From the NCBI GenBank assembly GCA_003427395.1, contig BFEA01000019.1:3272522-3317522 (forward strand): 45,001 nt of DNA, read 5' to 3'. Source of the DNA: Chara braunii (taxonomy: Eukaryota; Streptophyta; Charophyceae; Charales; Characeae). The translations under genes were made by a program, and so were the position numbers. The stretch's first letter is position 1; each line of letters opens with the position of its first letter. The notes beneath the pieces were generated by a model. The model saw only the letters and a program-made list of their open reading frames with translations. It did not search any database and had not been told where the DNA came from. Below, piece after piece: positions 20,225 through 31,615 of this stretch.

Positions 20225-20342
20225 ATAAGTGGCAAAGCGGATGATCAGTCAGGAATCAAACTCAGGTTCGTTGGTGTTAGCGGTGTTATCAGCACCATTA
20301 GCACTGATGGGGGCTTTTGTTATTAAAAAAAAAAAAAAAAAA
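20225..20342 (+). mobile_element. SINE-A 3' end joined to an antisense tRNA-like segment, A-tailed
   Basis: GTTATCAGCACCATTAGCAC and TGATGGGGGC precede an A run (20325-20342), matching the SINE-A 3' block in plus orientation. Just upstream, GGAATCAAACTCAGG and TTCGTTGGTGT resemble the antisense of the tRNA-like element at 3.85 kb. Confidence 0.5.
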
Positions 20343-20418
20343 CATTTGGCCAGACATGAGCGAGCCCCTGATGGGTAAAAAATTAAAAATTAAAAATCAC
20401 AATCCTGCTTCCTTGCAG

Positions 20419-20619
20419 GTGGACGAAGATATCGGATGGGTGGTCGAACGGACCAGCACGAGTGAGGTTGACGATACAACAGAGGGACAATCCATGACAT
20501 CGGAACGCCCGTGGGAGAGGCCTGCTGGAGGCACAAAAGCACACCGAGAGAACATCGTTGTCATCCCAACCAACCGACTTCCTTCCACAGAAGATCATGT
20601 CATCATCACTGTTGGAAAG
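20419..20619 (+). CDS. Candidate orphan internal exon, 67 codons, unknown product
   Basis: A 201-bp open segment is bounded by an acceptor-like CTTCCTTGCAG (AG at 20417-20418) and a donor-like AAAG|GTGAGG (GT at 20620-20621). Both ends are in phase 0. It starts VDEDIGWVVERTSTSEVDD and ends DHVIITVGK. The composition is balanced, unlike the surrounding chance ORFs. I do not recognise the family. No partner exon was established; a possible acceptor (GCGATGCAG) lies near 20.78 kb. It could be a host-gene exon, a captured exon or coincidence. Confidence 0.3.
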
Positions 20620-21187
20620 GTGAGGATATTACCTCCTGACTTTAAAAAAAAAACAAAAAAAAAAAAGGCAAAGGAAACGGGAAACGCAAGCATATTACCT
20701 CGTGGCCTCTCTTCACCCTGAGAAAAACGCGGAACTCAAAAGTCTTACTGAAAGAAAGTCTGCGTGTTGTGCGATGCAGTGATGGTGGGAAGGACCCAGC
20801 ATATCGTGTATCTTGTTGGGAGTTGGTCCCGCACGAAAGGGCACTTTTCCGTATGCCTTTCCAAGTCTCACTTCCGTTTACTTCCCTCTTCGTCTGCAAT
20901 CGTGTCACTTTTTTTTTTAATCTTGGTTCTGAATCATGTGCATGGGTGTTCGGTTTCCAACTTCCCACATGTGGCCCCCCCCACAGGTATGTCCCACATG
21001 TGTGTCTTCCGATGTAATGCAAAATGTGTACGATCGTAATTCGATGATTGTGTGTTTCAAAATGGTCATCTGGACAAAAAAAAAAAAAAAAAAAAAAAAA
21101 AAAGAAGAAGAAGAAGAAGCTGATGGCCAACAGACTCAAAGAGATTACCGATCACTGCTTCCACATAGATCAAACGGGGTTCATACC

Positions 21188-21307
21188 TTTTTTTTATTGT
21201 CATTATAGTTTTTTTTTTTAAAAAAAAAGGTATGTCCTGTCCAGATTTGACAGGTAATTGAATTGGTTGGGCTTAAAGAATTTGCCTTAAAAAAAGAAAA
21301 AAACACA
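21188..21307. mobile_element. 120-bp insertion inside the LINE RT with an 11-bp target-site duplication
   Basis: The 11-mer GGGTTCATACC occurs at 21177-21187 and again at 21308-21318. It flanks a 120-bp insert with a T-rich left part and an A-rich right end (AAAAAAAGAAAAAAACACA). The flanking reading frame (DQTGF before, IPGR after) becomes continuous only if the insert and one duplicate are disregarded, so the insertion came after the LINE. The A-rich end and TSD length fit retroposition. No tRNA-like or known SINE motif was found in the insert. Confidence 0.75.
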
Positions 21308-21984
21308 GGGTTCATACCGGGAAGATTCATCCTTCACAATGCCATGACGCTCTCCGAGTCCATCAGGCACATCAGGGACAAGAGACTGGATGCAGCCATC
21401 CTCTTCTTAGGGACTTTGAGAAGGCCTACGACCAAGTCAATTGGAATTTCCAGCAGCAGTGCATGGGAAAAAATGGGTGTGGGACCTAATTTTCCGCGCT
21501 GGGTCAGGGTACCGTACAACAATGCACATGGCAAGGTGCAGCTCAACGGTTTTTTTTGTCGGAGGCCTATAAGATGTCCAGGTCCGTCGGGCAGGGAAAA
21601 CCCCTTGGCAGCCCCACTCTTTCTTGTTCACGAAGGAGGCAATATCCTACTTTCTAAGAAAAGACTCGTCCATAGACCGGCTCGTTGAGGACCACACAGC
21701 CGAGGGTAGGCGAATCTCTCTCCCCAACACGATGCATTTCACGGATGATCTCACTGTCCTGATAAGGGCCTCGGACGAGGCGCTCACCCGTGCGAGCTCA
21801 CCCATGCGATTCAGGCGTTCCAGCTGGAAGCCAAGATTCGCAGCACTTGGACAAAGACCATGGCCTGGTGGCTAGCGGCGGGAGGCGACCTACCCACGCC
21901 CAGATCCTCACCGCTACAACTGCAGTGGCAGAAAAACGACGAGACTTCGGAAGTGCTCGCCAAGACGCTTAACAAGATGGAGAG

Positions 21985-22205
21985 GGATTTTTTTATTTTA
22001 TTTTTTTCACGCTGCTACGCTAGGAGGGGCGATATGAGCACACCCCCTCCTCGCGGGCCGCCTCGTTGCTCCAATGTGGTCAGCAGCACCTGCTGGAAAA
22101 CGGGTCCAGCGTCCCACCGAACATCTCAAGTGCCGCGTAAATTCACTGTGTCACCTGCCAGGATTGATTGCCTCTGTTAGAAATTACCAGGGATTGACTG
22201 TTGCA
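21985..22205 (-). mobile_element. SINE-A copy inserted in the LINE
   Basis: The T-rich run at 21988-22007 is followed by the core CACCTGCTGGAAAACGGG and TCCAGCGTCCC. The 5' block (GATTGATTGCC, then CCAGGGATTGACTG) matches copy 1. The LINE reading frame stops at its left edge (LAKTLNKMERD) and LINE-like sequence resumes further right. Exact ends and TSD were not resolved. Confidence 0.6.
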
Positions 22206-23799
22206 GGCACCGCCAAACATAACCGGACCGGATAACAAGGTGCTATGCCTGCGAAAAATAACCAGATAGCAAGATGCTATAGGTAGGTAGCCACCTCTTC
22301 AGCTCCAAATGAGCCATCCATCTTCGTCTCCTTAGAGACCCCGCCCTTCCTTTTCCAGTCCTGCGTTCGCCCAGCCACCAGTGCAGGTGCCCAGCGGTTC
22401 TCCAAGCTGCTCTACCCACTCGCTGCCCTGTGTTCCTCGAACCGCTGCTTGTCGACGTTCGCTTACCCTGCACCGTACCATTGCATGTCCACCATAGACA
22501 GTTGGTGGGGGCGGGAATGGGTCCGGGAACTCCGAGGGTGGAGAGGGGATCTACACCTCTGTTTTTGCAAGAGCCCTTATTCTCAACGCATCATTCTTCT
22601 CCATATTGGGGTACTCAGAAATGTGTAGCTCGAATAGCGGACTGTGCCAGCTGGCTGCTGGCCAGAGCAGCTGCTTACCTTTGGTCAGCGGAGCCCTCCC
22701 GCCAGAGTGTCCTACCCAGAGTGGCTTGGAAGCATGCGGTGCTCCCGAAGGAGGACGGCTGCCAAGTAGGTGTCAATGCCGCGTCATTGACCCAGACCGC
22801 CAGATGAGAGCACTACAGAGGAAGTGGATAATTAAACTCTTCTCGCAGTCTCACCTCACGTGGCACGCGCTGGCCATCCAACAGATCATCAAGTTGCCCA
22901 AGCACGCCACAGCGCACAACATGCAAGGCCTGTTTTGGCTTATGGCGTGATTGTGGACGGCGACCGGATCCCGGGAAAGCTCGAAGCCATGGCCATACCT
23001 TATCTCCGTTTGTAGAGATGTAACACGGGCAAAGGTGAGGCGACCCAAGTGCAGAGAGGAGGTCCTGCGCCAACCGCTGTTTTGCAATCAGTGGATGGTA
23101 GGCAGGCATGGCACGCCATGGACGATTACAACGACGGACACGAGATGGGGATCGTGGCTAGAGAAAGGAGTTTGGCAAATAAAGCATATCTGGCAAGAAG
23201 AGCAGCACCGGTGGAACACGTATGCAGAGCTCAGAGCAGCACTGTCGGGCTGCCATAACCTTCAAGCCAACTACAACGCATGTTGCTGTGCATACCGCTG
23301 GAGTGGGGAACCCCGTTGAGAGAGCTGAGCAACTGGGTGCCAGGGGAGTGGGCCCCCCTGCTGGACGAGTACCCCCCCCCCCTGATGGCCCTCGCCTTTA
23401 TCACCCGGGCTTCTTCGGATGGAGCACATGGCTCCTCTTCGATATGCACCGCATTAGTAACCCGGTAGTACGTGCAGACTGCTGTCTGAGACTGCCTTCG
23501 CCCAAATAGCGATAAAGGAGAATCGATCACGTAAGGTCAGAGTCATGGAGAATGTAGAGCGTAACCACCGACAACGCCTCGGCCGCGCAGCAAAACCTCG
23601 AAGTAGACCCGGCGGAGTGGGCATGGAGACTGTGGCACTGGCAGAACGGCCCTGTTACGCATGTGAACTAGTTGCAGTACACCACGAGGGTAGGGTACAG
23701 GCTGGGATGCTGCTCGATGCCATTGGCTGACATCATTATTTCTAGATGGGCAAGGCATTGCGGTAGTATTGACCTTCGCACACGGCTGGCCCCATTGTG

Positions 23800-24180
23800 G
23801 ATCTCACTCTTGGCAATACGGGATGCGCGCATTAGGAGCATGCAGTGGCTGATGGCGCACGTGGCGCTTCCGGTCGGGAAGTAGCTAACTAAGTGCACAG
23901 AACAGCACAGATGGATCTTTGCTCTGTGTGCAACACGGGCCAGGTGGACGACATAGGACATTGCTTGCTCTCCTGCCCGGACATGCAGCAGATATGGAAC
24001 AGCACGGTCTCCTGGGGGCACACCATTACCAGTGCTGCCATCCCCCCCCTCGAGCCCCGGATCCTCCTGCCCAGCTCGGGTGACAGGCACGAAACATATC
24101 GGTACACCCTCTTTCAAAGACTTCACCCGCCGACCCTCTGGACGATATGGAAGAGAAGGTGCACCGCTGTCCTGCAGTGA
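23800..24180 (+). pseudogene. LINE C-terminal zf-RVT zinc-finger segment
   Basis: This is the best-preserved part of the LINE. RIRSMQWLMAHVALPVG is followed, after a frame disruption, by DLCSVCNTGQVDDIGHCLLSC and PDMQQIW. The Cys-X2-Cys and His-X4-Cys arrangement and the trailing QIW are hallmarks of the reverse-transcriptase zinc-binding domain found at the end of plant LINE ORF2 proteins. The open part runs 23893-24180 to a TGA stop. A related minus-strand copy at 16.93-17.20 kb shares the RIRSMQWL stretch, which confirms a repeated family. Confidence 0.8.
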
Positions 24181-24215
24181 GAGCAGGAGTCAGTGCAACA
24201 AGCGCGGGAGCAGCT

Positions 24216-24790
24216 ACAGGTACGTTGTATTCGAATACAATGTATGTACGTTATAGAATGAGTTTTGGGGTGCAACTTTTCAGAAGCCTCTAGTACCGCC
24301 ATTGGTTTTATTTTTATCTTAAATTTGGTTGGGAATTTCGCCAAGACCCTCAGGCAAAAGTTGTTTGCATTGCAATGTTGTACAACATACTTTTTTTTTC
24401 GGATTTTTTACTGAAGTTTTGTTTTATCGAAATTCTGAAAAAATCAGTAAAAAACATTTTCATCCTCGTTTTTATTTTTTTCTCGAATTTTCTCGTGCAT
24501 GTCGATTAGACCCCCTCAGGCAAATGTTGTTTGTATTCCATTGTTGTATAACATTTTATTTTTTTTTCGGATTTTTTTATTATTTTTGAAAAATCGAAGT
24601 TCCAAAAATTCGAATACAACATATGTCTGTTGTATTCGAATACAACGTACGTACGTTATATTCGAATGCACGTTATATTCGAAAGTACGTTCGATTCCGG
24701 GAAAAACAAGCTATTTCTGAAAACCCGATTTCCAGAGGTGATTCGAATATAACGTACGTACGTTTTTGTTCGGGTTAAGAAGGTAGCCTC
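24216..24790. mobile_element. Palindrome-rich element (TTGTATTCGAATACAA)
   Basis: It begins with GTTGTATTCGAATACAATG (24225) and ends in ATTCGAATATAACGTACGTACG and TTTTTGTTCGGG. The palindrome recurs near 24630-24648, with TTATATTCGAA variants after it. Between them a diverged repeat of about 165 bp (CCCTCAGGCAAAAGTTGTTTG at 24348; CCCTCAGGCAAATGTTGTTTG at 24513) is present. It shares the 'cgaatacaacgc' vocabulary with the 13.3 kb MITE. No transposase was seen. Confidence 0.55.
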
Positions 24791-24884
24791 ACTTGAAGCA
24801 GAGTACCGGGTGGACTGGTGCCGAGGTAAGCACATAGCCTCACTTGAAGCAGAGTACCGGGTGGACTGGTGCCGAGGTAAGCAA
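24784..24884 (+). repeat. 51-bp perfect tandem duplication
   Basis: TAGCCTCACTTGAAGCAGAG starts at 24784 and again at 24835, and the units match through CCGAGGTAAGCA. It abuts the end of the palindrome-rich element. Confidence 0.88.
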
Positions 24885-24889
24885 CGGAT

Positions 24890-27800
24890 GGTGAAACACT
24901 AGGGATAAAGCATCACTGATCCAGAGGTAATTCTCTGTCAAACTACTAGGGGAGGGAAGAATAGGTCGACTAGCTGGAGACAAGCTCCGTCTCCGATGGT
25001 CGGGACGTTAGGGAGAGCAGCAAAGGGGCTGGAAACAGGCCATACCGTGCTAGAGTAGAGTGTAACCTGGCCCATCTGTGACAGGGAGCCGACGGCGAGA
25101 CTCTTCTTTCCTTTTCTTTAACATTCACAAAATATGCAGAAAAAAAAAAAAGAAAAAAAAAGGTCATGTGAATGCTTTTGTAACCTTAATAAAGAGAGAA
25201 GGAGACGAGCAATAGATGTATCAGTTTTGTGCTGATGTGGAATTTGTATGGGTTGCTCGTGTGTTGGTGAACTTGGTGATACAAGCCCCCGCATGGATTC
25301 TTTTCTTTTGCTTGGTGGTTTAGGGTCCTTGCATGCACTCTCGAAGGAGATGAGAAACGTATCAATCGTCAAATTTGGGACCCTCAAATTTGTGTGGTGC
25401 CCCGAACCCAGTGGGCAGCACAGGCCAAGGCACCCGTACTAGGCACGGGACAAAAGTCTTCGCTCCACCTGAGTCAAAAGTCTAGCACGTTGATTGTTAT
25501 GTTGGCCACTAGCCCGCTCGAGCCTGTTGTTGCTCAGTATACGTACACTAGTAGCACTCTATGTATCTCTACATAGCACGGACTCTACCTTCAGAATACA
25601 ATAATAAAAGGTAGGGGTAACTTCAGTAGAGTCACAAAAACGATTTATAATTGCACCGTGGGGCAAGATCCAGGTTGCAATTGCACTTCTGACACCCTAG
25701 CTGGCCAGAAAGCTGGATTGTATACATTGCCCGAACTGCATGTCGAAACTGTATCTTGGCCCATATTGCAATTAATAACTCATTTTTTAGACTCCCGTGC
25801 AGTTTCCCCTAAAAGGTATCAACTGATTAGCGTTTTCCGACTTTTTCCAGCCATTGGATCACACACGATTAGATGGCAAATGACACAACACCGACTTATT
25901 GGTTGAGTGATCCGTCTCATTGGTGGTAGGTTGTATGTTCATTCCTAGTGACCCACTGCATATCTTGGGCTTCGTTTTCTGTTTTTTGTTTTGTTTTGTT
26001 TTGTTTTTGGGCTACTCACAGGACCCACTGCTACGTACCTCATCTTTCTGCTTGATCTTGGGCTTCTTGTATATTGGTTGGCAAGCAACCCCAAATTCTG
26101 AACAGAAAATGGGATGAGGAAGAAAAAACCCTTATGATAGCATCTGACGCACAGGTGGACTTCAAGGCGTGACCTGCCGTGTACCTACCGATCTAACGCA
26201 CCAATGAGCATCATCCTCATCCCTTCCAATGGATGCCAAAACACTCGGTATTACCCCCAACAGAGCGTACGGATGCTGTGTCTCGCCTCACCACTCCCCA
26301 AACAGAATTTGCTCAACCATTAACCAAACGCCAAATTGCCCACCACGGTGAATGCTTCTGAACAATCAAAAACCCAATCGTCCTTCGTCCACCGTCTCAC
26401 CAAAGGTTGTGCCGCTTCGGTTGGTCACGGAGGTGGGCAGGCAGGCGCAGACTCACCACGTTTGGTCAGCCGGTGGAGCGAGGCCGGTTGGGGGGGCGGG
26501 GGGAAGGAGAGGGAATGGCGGCCACGGTGAGCCCTCGCCACGGCCCGCTCAGCACATAACAAAGCTGGTCACTCTGATGGGGTGGGCATGGTCAGCCGGT
26601 GGAGCGAGGCCATATAACCATGTCCGTTCAAATATTTATCATCAGATGGAAGGATGCTTGTTTTGAACCAGCCTCACCACTACGGAGTAACTGCAGTTCA
26701 AACTGTAAAAGTGTGCCCTTCCGTCACAAAAGAGCATCATCCATCATAATCTCATTCCATCCACTGGTTAAACCAAGCTTCACACCACCACATGATATTC
26801 CATCCATCGGCCAAACCAAGCTTCAAATCACCAGGTTCTCCCTGCGAGCCAAGCTGTGCCCAAACACCAGCATGATTTCCTTTTTTTTTTCTTTTTTTGT
26901 CTTTTTTTTGCCTGGTGCCCACCACCCATTTCGACCTGGTAGCCATGTTCATCCGAACTCTTCAGAATGTCGCGTTTGCAATTTTTCGGTGATGCCGGGG
27001 GAAAGGTAGTGGTGGTTTAGAGCCACCAGGACCTGGTCGGCTAACCCCTACGCACCCGCTAGTTAACAGAGTGCCGCAGCTATGTTAAGCCCACGGGAGG
27101 CAAGCAGTCCACCCCAGACAAAAAGCAGGGTGAGGGGGGAAGAGTTTCCCAACTGTGACTTTTTGTTTCCCATTTGCAATCACTGACAAAACTACAGAAG
27201 ATTACAAAAAAAAAAAAAAAAAAAAGAAGGAAAGAAAGAAAGAAAGAAAGAAAAGAAGGGGAAAATCAGTAAAGAAAAACACCATGGCAATGGAGCCGGC
27301 CACTACCGTCTTTCCCCGAACACAACGCACACCTCATTTTTGTCTGTATCTGGTCACAAAGATAGTTCGCTCGTTAGACACGCACAATTGAAATTTTCCC
27401 ATCGACTGTTCGTCGATGTTCAAAGGCCACAAAGCGAGAGCACCTGGAGGAGCTGATAAGAAGAGAATAGTATTACCATCCACTCTACAAATGCGACAAG
27501 AGAGAACCTTTCAGAGATACTCTTAGTGCTATAACCACTACAGTACATCTCCCACTGACTGCCCAGACACGACGTACCATTCATTATTATGGGAAGCCAA
27601 CCTTTCCAAGAGTACCCTGCCGCCCCATGCCGTTTTGCACAAAAGCCGTCCAGGCAAACGAGGCCATGCCTGCAACCTTTTTGCCTGGAAGAATATTTGA
27701 GCAAAACAGCATGTGGCCACAGTCACTGCCTTTCAAGTTCCACTCTCCCTGAGCCGTCTTTAAAAACACATCGTCACCAAAAATAGAAAACATGTTCATC

Positions 27801-28540
27801 CCCCCCCCCCCTCCTTTCCCCCCCTCGCAACCAACTTTGCCCTTTTCCTTCATGCAAACAACAGCCTCGCCACAACCCCAAAGATCCCACACCCGAGGTT
27901 CTGCCCGACCGTCGACATTGCCTGACCTGTGCCAAATGCCTGAGACTTCAAAATAACGCTTGGCTGCTAGACACGTAGAATTCCTCGGGTGTCAAACGAT
28001 ACCCATGTGCAAGATCCACACCAGTGATGGATCAAGCATCGGGTTCCTCTGATCGAAAAAAAAAAAAACAGAAAAAAAAAAGAACGGAACAACAACACCG
28101 ACACAGGACACGCTTTTTGGCCGATGCCACCGCCAAACTTTCTGGGCCCGTGTCCCCGAGCCTCCACAATTTTCGAACTGACTCAAATATTTCCATTCAA
28201 GATCACCTGCTCTACTTACTTCAGACCTTATCACCCACCATTTCATAGCCTTTACATCACCAAAGGAGTTCTTCTGTCCATAGGTCTTGCAAAGGACGAC
28301 CGGATGCTCTGCCATTATGCACAGCCCCCATTACTTGTGTTCCAGCATGACCATGGGAAGCCGTGGTGGTGTAATAAATAATAAATACATTATTTGAAAG
28401 AAACGAGAAGCGCATGCATTGCTTGCAACTTACTGCTGCCTCCACAAAAAAAAACCACGACCGCAACTCCTGCTGACGTAACAAAAAAAAACACGATGGC
28501 ATGCAGCACTGTCTACTCGCTCGTCCAACCATAACAGTTC
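24890..28540. other. Mostly unassigned, with scattered tails and a MITE fragment
   Basis: GGTCAGCCGGTGGAGCGAGG is repeated at about 26464 and 26590. Minus-strand frames at 27.42-28.32 kb have fairly balanced composition in patches (FSIFGDDVFLKTAQGEWNLK; KTYGQKNSFGDVKAMKWW) but contain homopolymer breaks, and I recognise no family. They may be a decayed gene or element. Confidence 0.35.
27304..27350. mobile_element. MITE family M left-end fragment
   Basis: TACCGTCTTTCCCCGAACAC and AACGCAC match the left arm; the remainder is lost. Confidence 0.5.
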
Positions 28541-28542
28541 GT

Positions 28543-28625
28543 TCTTTTTTTGTTTTTTTTTTCTTGCACAGGGCCCATGCTAATCTTCCGTCTCTGTATC
28601 GTTCCAATTTTAACGGATGTCCCGA
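28543..28625 (-). pseudogene. Second U6 snRNA retropseudogene, 3'-truncated, A-tailed
   Basis: On the minus strand, from about 28625 the sequence reads GGGACATCC, AAAATTGGAACGATACAGAG, then GATTAGCATGG and GTGCAAG. It then stops mid-molecule and runs directly into an A-rich tail (28562-28543 as read on the minus strand). A 3-nt insertion follows ACAGAG. This copy holds the 5' half of U6, complementary to the 3' half at 16.27 kb. The lack of the 3' domain, terminator and promoter marks it as a pseudogene. Confidence 0.85.
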
Positions 28626-28687
28626 CGTACACCGTAACAGTTTAGTTATGGCATTCAGTTTAGTTATGGCATTCGGCCTCGAGCACT

Positions 28688-28790
28688 TGCCCTCCACTAG
28701 CTTCCTCCCCCAAACACGACATATGGCCATTATATCTGTTTTGGGGGCACATGTCCGTCTAAATACAGCTAAGACGACCTTACCGTATTC
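28688..28790. mobile_element. Diverged MITE family M relative
   Basis: CTTCCTCCCCCAAACACGAC, GGCCATTATATCTG, and later TAAATACAGCTAAGACGACC preserve the family order with decay. Confidence 0.4.
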
Positions 28791-29224
28791 ATAGAGGGGA
28801 CGCAGGTGGCGGAAGCATTTAAAAAAAGACCGCCAATAACCTTTTAATTTAAAATAAAGGCACCACCAGAAATTCCTTCACAACTCAGCTTTTCATTCGA
28901 GGGCACAGAATGCTCCTCTTTTACGCATTTGCCGCAGACTGCAGACAGGCAACAGCCTCATCGCTGAGAAGGCCAAGCGTCCGTGACACAGATCTTTTTC
29001 TTTTCTTTTTGGTACACACCACCAGTGCTCGGCCCAGCTATCAGTCAGCCGTGGAAAATAATATAGTAGAAGCGTCGTTTCCAGTCGGATGAATTTGGGC
29101 GCTCCTATAGTGGCCCGTACGTTTCCTAAACTTGCGGACTGTTCACTAAACGGGCACGGCTTTGGAAATACTCCTACCGGTAGTGATAGCATCACCTCAT
29201 CAGCCCAAGGCGGTATACTGATGC

Positions 29225-29285
29225 CCTCTCTATTCTATTCGTGAGGAGAAGCACATGCTGGAAAGCGGGCAGAGCATCCCGTGTA
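29225..29285 (-). mobile_element. SINE-A fragment (diverged)
   Basis: TCTATTCGTGAGGAG, AAGCACATGCTGGAAAGC and AGAGCATCCC fit the core with several substitutions. No tail is visible. Confidence 0.45.
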
Positions 29286-30217
29286 AGATATTAATAGACA
29301 TTTGGGAAAGGGGGGGGGGAGGGGGGAGGGTGCAAGGATCGCTCTGGGGAAGACCCCATGATTGACACCCTGCTGTACTGCATCGCGTATGCACTGGTAG
29401 TCATGACTCGAGACTTGGAACTTGCTACCTCCTGGGGAGCATGCAACACTTTGCAAGTACTAGCTGAACGTGAGAGAAATGGCTTTCTATGAAGCGTAGA
29501 AAAGGTTCGAATGCGACAGGGTTGTGTTTGGGTTATCACAACCTTTAACACATGGTTTGAAATATAAATGATAATCGCCGGTCAGACCAAGGGCACAGCA
29601 GATAACAGAGTCCACTTCTCCCTGTGATCTCTCTCTCCCCACTTGTGCTCACTTCGTCTCAGCTCTCGGGGGCCAACAGTTGAGGAATGTTTTGTTCAGC
29701 AGATCGTTTCTCCAGTAGTTGAAGGGCCTGCATCGGCTTCTTCCGTCTTCACTTGCAATAGAGCACATTGTTTACAACATCCGTAGGATGTCTCAGCCGG
29801 CAGCCACCTTCGGTTTCGCCACTGCTCACAACCGGAAGAGCCACCCCATTGCGGTTTCAGGTGTTTTAAAAGGGGTAGGATTGTACTCGGGGACACCTGA
29901 GTATGGCTCAGTTGCCGTATACATGGTGTTGAGGCGAGCGTTCAGGCAACAAAGGGGCCAGCCAGGGGGGAGGGAAGGATGGGGGTCGAGGATCGAAGTG
30001 CCGCGTTCGGAGTGGGTGGCTGTACCCAGGGTGCGATACATGGACTAGAGGAGGCAGTACACACTAACATCCCCCTACTTTGTTGAGAGGCTGGGAAGCG
30101 GATCCGGGCAGGGTGTCTTTGTGCCCAGGACTCCTAAAAGACTCGGCCTTTAGGCATTTTCATCGAGCTGAACCCCCCTACGCAATTCACAAGTACGTTC
30201 ATTGGTTAATTTCTCTG

Positions 30218-30295
30218 CATCTGGATTCGAACTTCGGGGGGCTGTATTTCAGCAGTTCAGGGGCGTGCCTATACTGAGTTAGGCCCCGTTAGTTG
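30218..30295 (-). mobile_element. tRNA-derived SINE-like repeat, second copy
   Basis: A box-like CCTAACTCAGT (30282-30272) and B box AAGTTCGAATCC (30234-30223) on the minus strand, with the shared internal GAACTGCTGAAATACAGC, match the 3.85 kb repeat. No tail is seen. Confidence 0.55.
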
Positions 30296-31403
30296 TTGAC
30301 CGTTTTTCTTTTGCTTCACAGATATGGCGGTATCTTTGAAAGACTGGAAGACGCGAGTTTTTGCTCCATGGTCTGCTGCTTTTGTTAGCTGCCAGGCCTC
30401 ATGGATTCTTTATGGTGATTGCGCCGTCTGCCTCTCTCTGCCACCGCCTCAAGGAACCCTTGCGTTCGTCCCTCCCTCTCTCTCTCATTAGGAGCCATCT
30501 TCCTTTCCAGATTGCCGTGAGCATCTACAACCAAAGTATATTGGCGCAGGTCATCCTGGAAAACAGGTCAGCTGCTCGGGGGAATTCCTGCTGTTCCCCA
30601 CAGCACAAAAAATCCCATGTCCCAGGGACAGTAAGTTCCAGTGAGGACATACGCCACGTCGCCCTCTAAAACGCGACATCTGTCACTGCACCGGGCATTC
30701 CATTAGACTGCTGCATCGTCGCGGCGCGACACAGTATCAGCAGATAGGAGAGAGCAGGCACTTCCATCTATGCGCGAGAGGCCAGCCAGTCAGTCATGAA
30801 TGGGTCGACAACGAACACTACTTGCCATTGGACAGCTTGGTGCGCTACACTTCACGGCGCACTCCTCTTGCAGTCCTGCTCGGCCAGCCTACCACGTCTC
30901 GAAGGATGAGTGAGTTGCTTGCCCTGTGACAGGCCGATACATCCAGCTAGGCGAGGCACGTGCACCGTCGTGTTCTCACAAAAAAGGGCCGCAGACGTAA
31001 GGGGCGTATAAAGGGATTTCTCTAGATCAAATGGAATGGAGCCAGACCGGCTAGCGTCGTGTCCTCTACCTATATAGTCTATCTCAGCACCGAGATTGTT
31101 CCAAGCAGAGCGGCTCCGCATCCTCGCTGACTAATTGACCATTAGCCATGTGTTGTGCACGATGACGATGCCTTTAATCACGCCATTAATGCCAACCTGC
31201 ATTGCACGAAAAGTTTCACCGTGGAACAATTTCACACGGTGAACAGTTCTTACCACGCAGGCAATCAGAGTTACGGACGGCTCAGGGAACACGAATTGGA
31301 GGGGTCCCCTGCTATATTGGGCATAATCAGAGGACGAACTTCCCTGCTTTCCGGATTCTGCACATAGCTAATTGGAGAGAAGTGCACATTTCCAACTCAA
31401 AAC

Positions 31404-31511
31404 TACCGTCCTCCCCGAATAATACGCCCGGTCATTATCGCTGCATCTGGACTGAAAGTTAGCCAAATGCAGCTAAAATGACCGGGCGTTCTATTCGGGT
31501 GAAGACGGGTA
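31404..31511. mobile_element. MITE family M copy, well preserved
   Basis: TACCGTCCTCCCCGAATAAT and ACGCCCGGTCATTATCGC pair with AAATGACCGGGCGTTC and TATTCGGGTGAAGACGG. TA lies at or within one base of each end. The internal GCATCTGGACTGAAAGTT is the family core. Confidence 0.78.
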
Positions 31512-31615
31512 ACATGGCAACGTTGCCTGCTACCGGTAGTTCACCTGCAAACTCGCTTTCATCCACTTTTAATAGTCCGGAATATACCTTAAAAATACTC
31601 ACGCAGGAGTCCGCT

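Larger units (their letters stand above)
21118..24183 (+). mobile_element. Degenerate LINE (non-LTR retrotransposon) ORF2 remnant: RT to CCHC zinc finger
   Basis: Seen in order, across several frames. MANRLKEIT and DQTGFIPGR (21.12-21.32 kb) match the RT finger region. DFEKAYDQV is at about 21412-21438. A QG-box-like segment (GREN PLAAP) follows near 21.6 kb. FTDD at 21738-21749 replaces the usual (Y/F)ADD catalytic box. Near 22.71-22.86 kb come VAWKHAVLPKEDG and KWIIKLFSQSHLTW, typical of LINE thumb/connection regions. RQPLFCNQW is near 23.08 kb and RIRSMQWLMAHVALP near 23.83 kb. A CX2C...HX4C zinc finger (C 23920, C 23929, H 23959, C 23974) is of zf-RVT type. The frame ends with a stop at 24178-24180. 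Frameshifts, stops and two insertions (21188-21307; about 21985-22205) mean it cannot encode a working protein. The endonuclease domain was not found upstream. Confidence 0.85.
28791..31400. other. Mostly unassigned
   Basis: Besides a SINE-A scrap (29.23 kb) and a tRNA-like repeat (30.22 kb), no gene was recognised. The frame at 29719-30048 has no motif. Confidence 0.35.

Noticed and set aside
20317-20721. Treating the full 134-codon frame as a gene
   Set aside because: Its ends are lysine runs from poly(A) tracts; only the 20419-20619 part has coding character.
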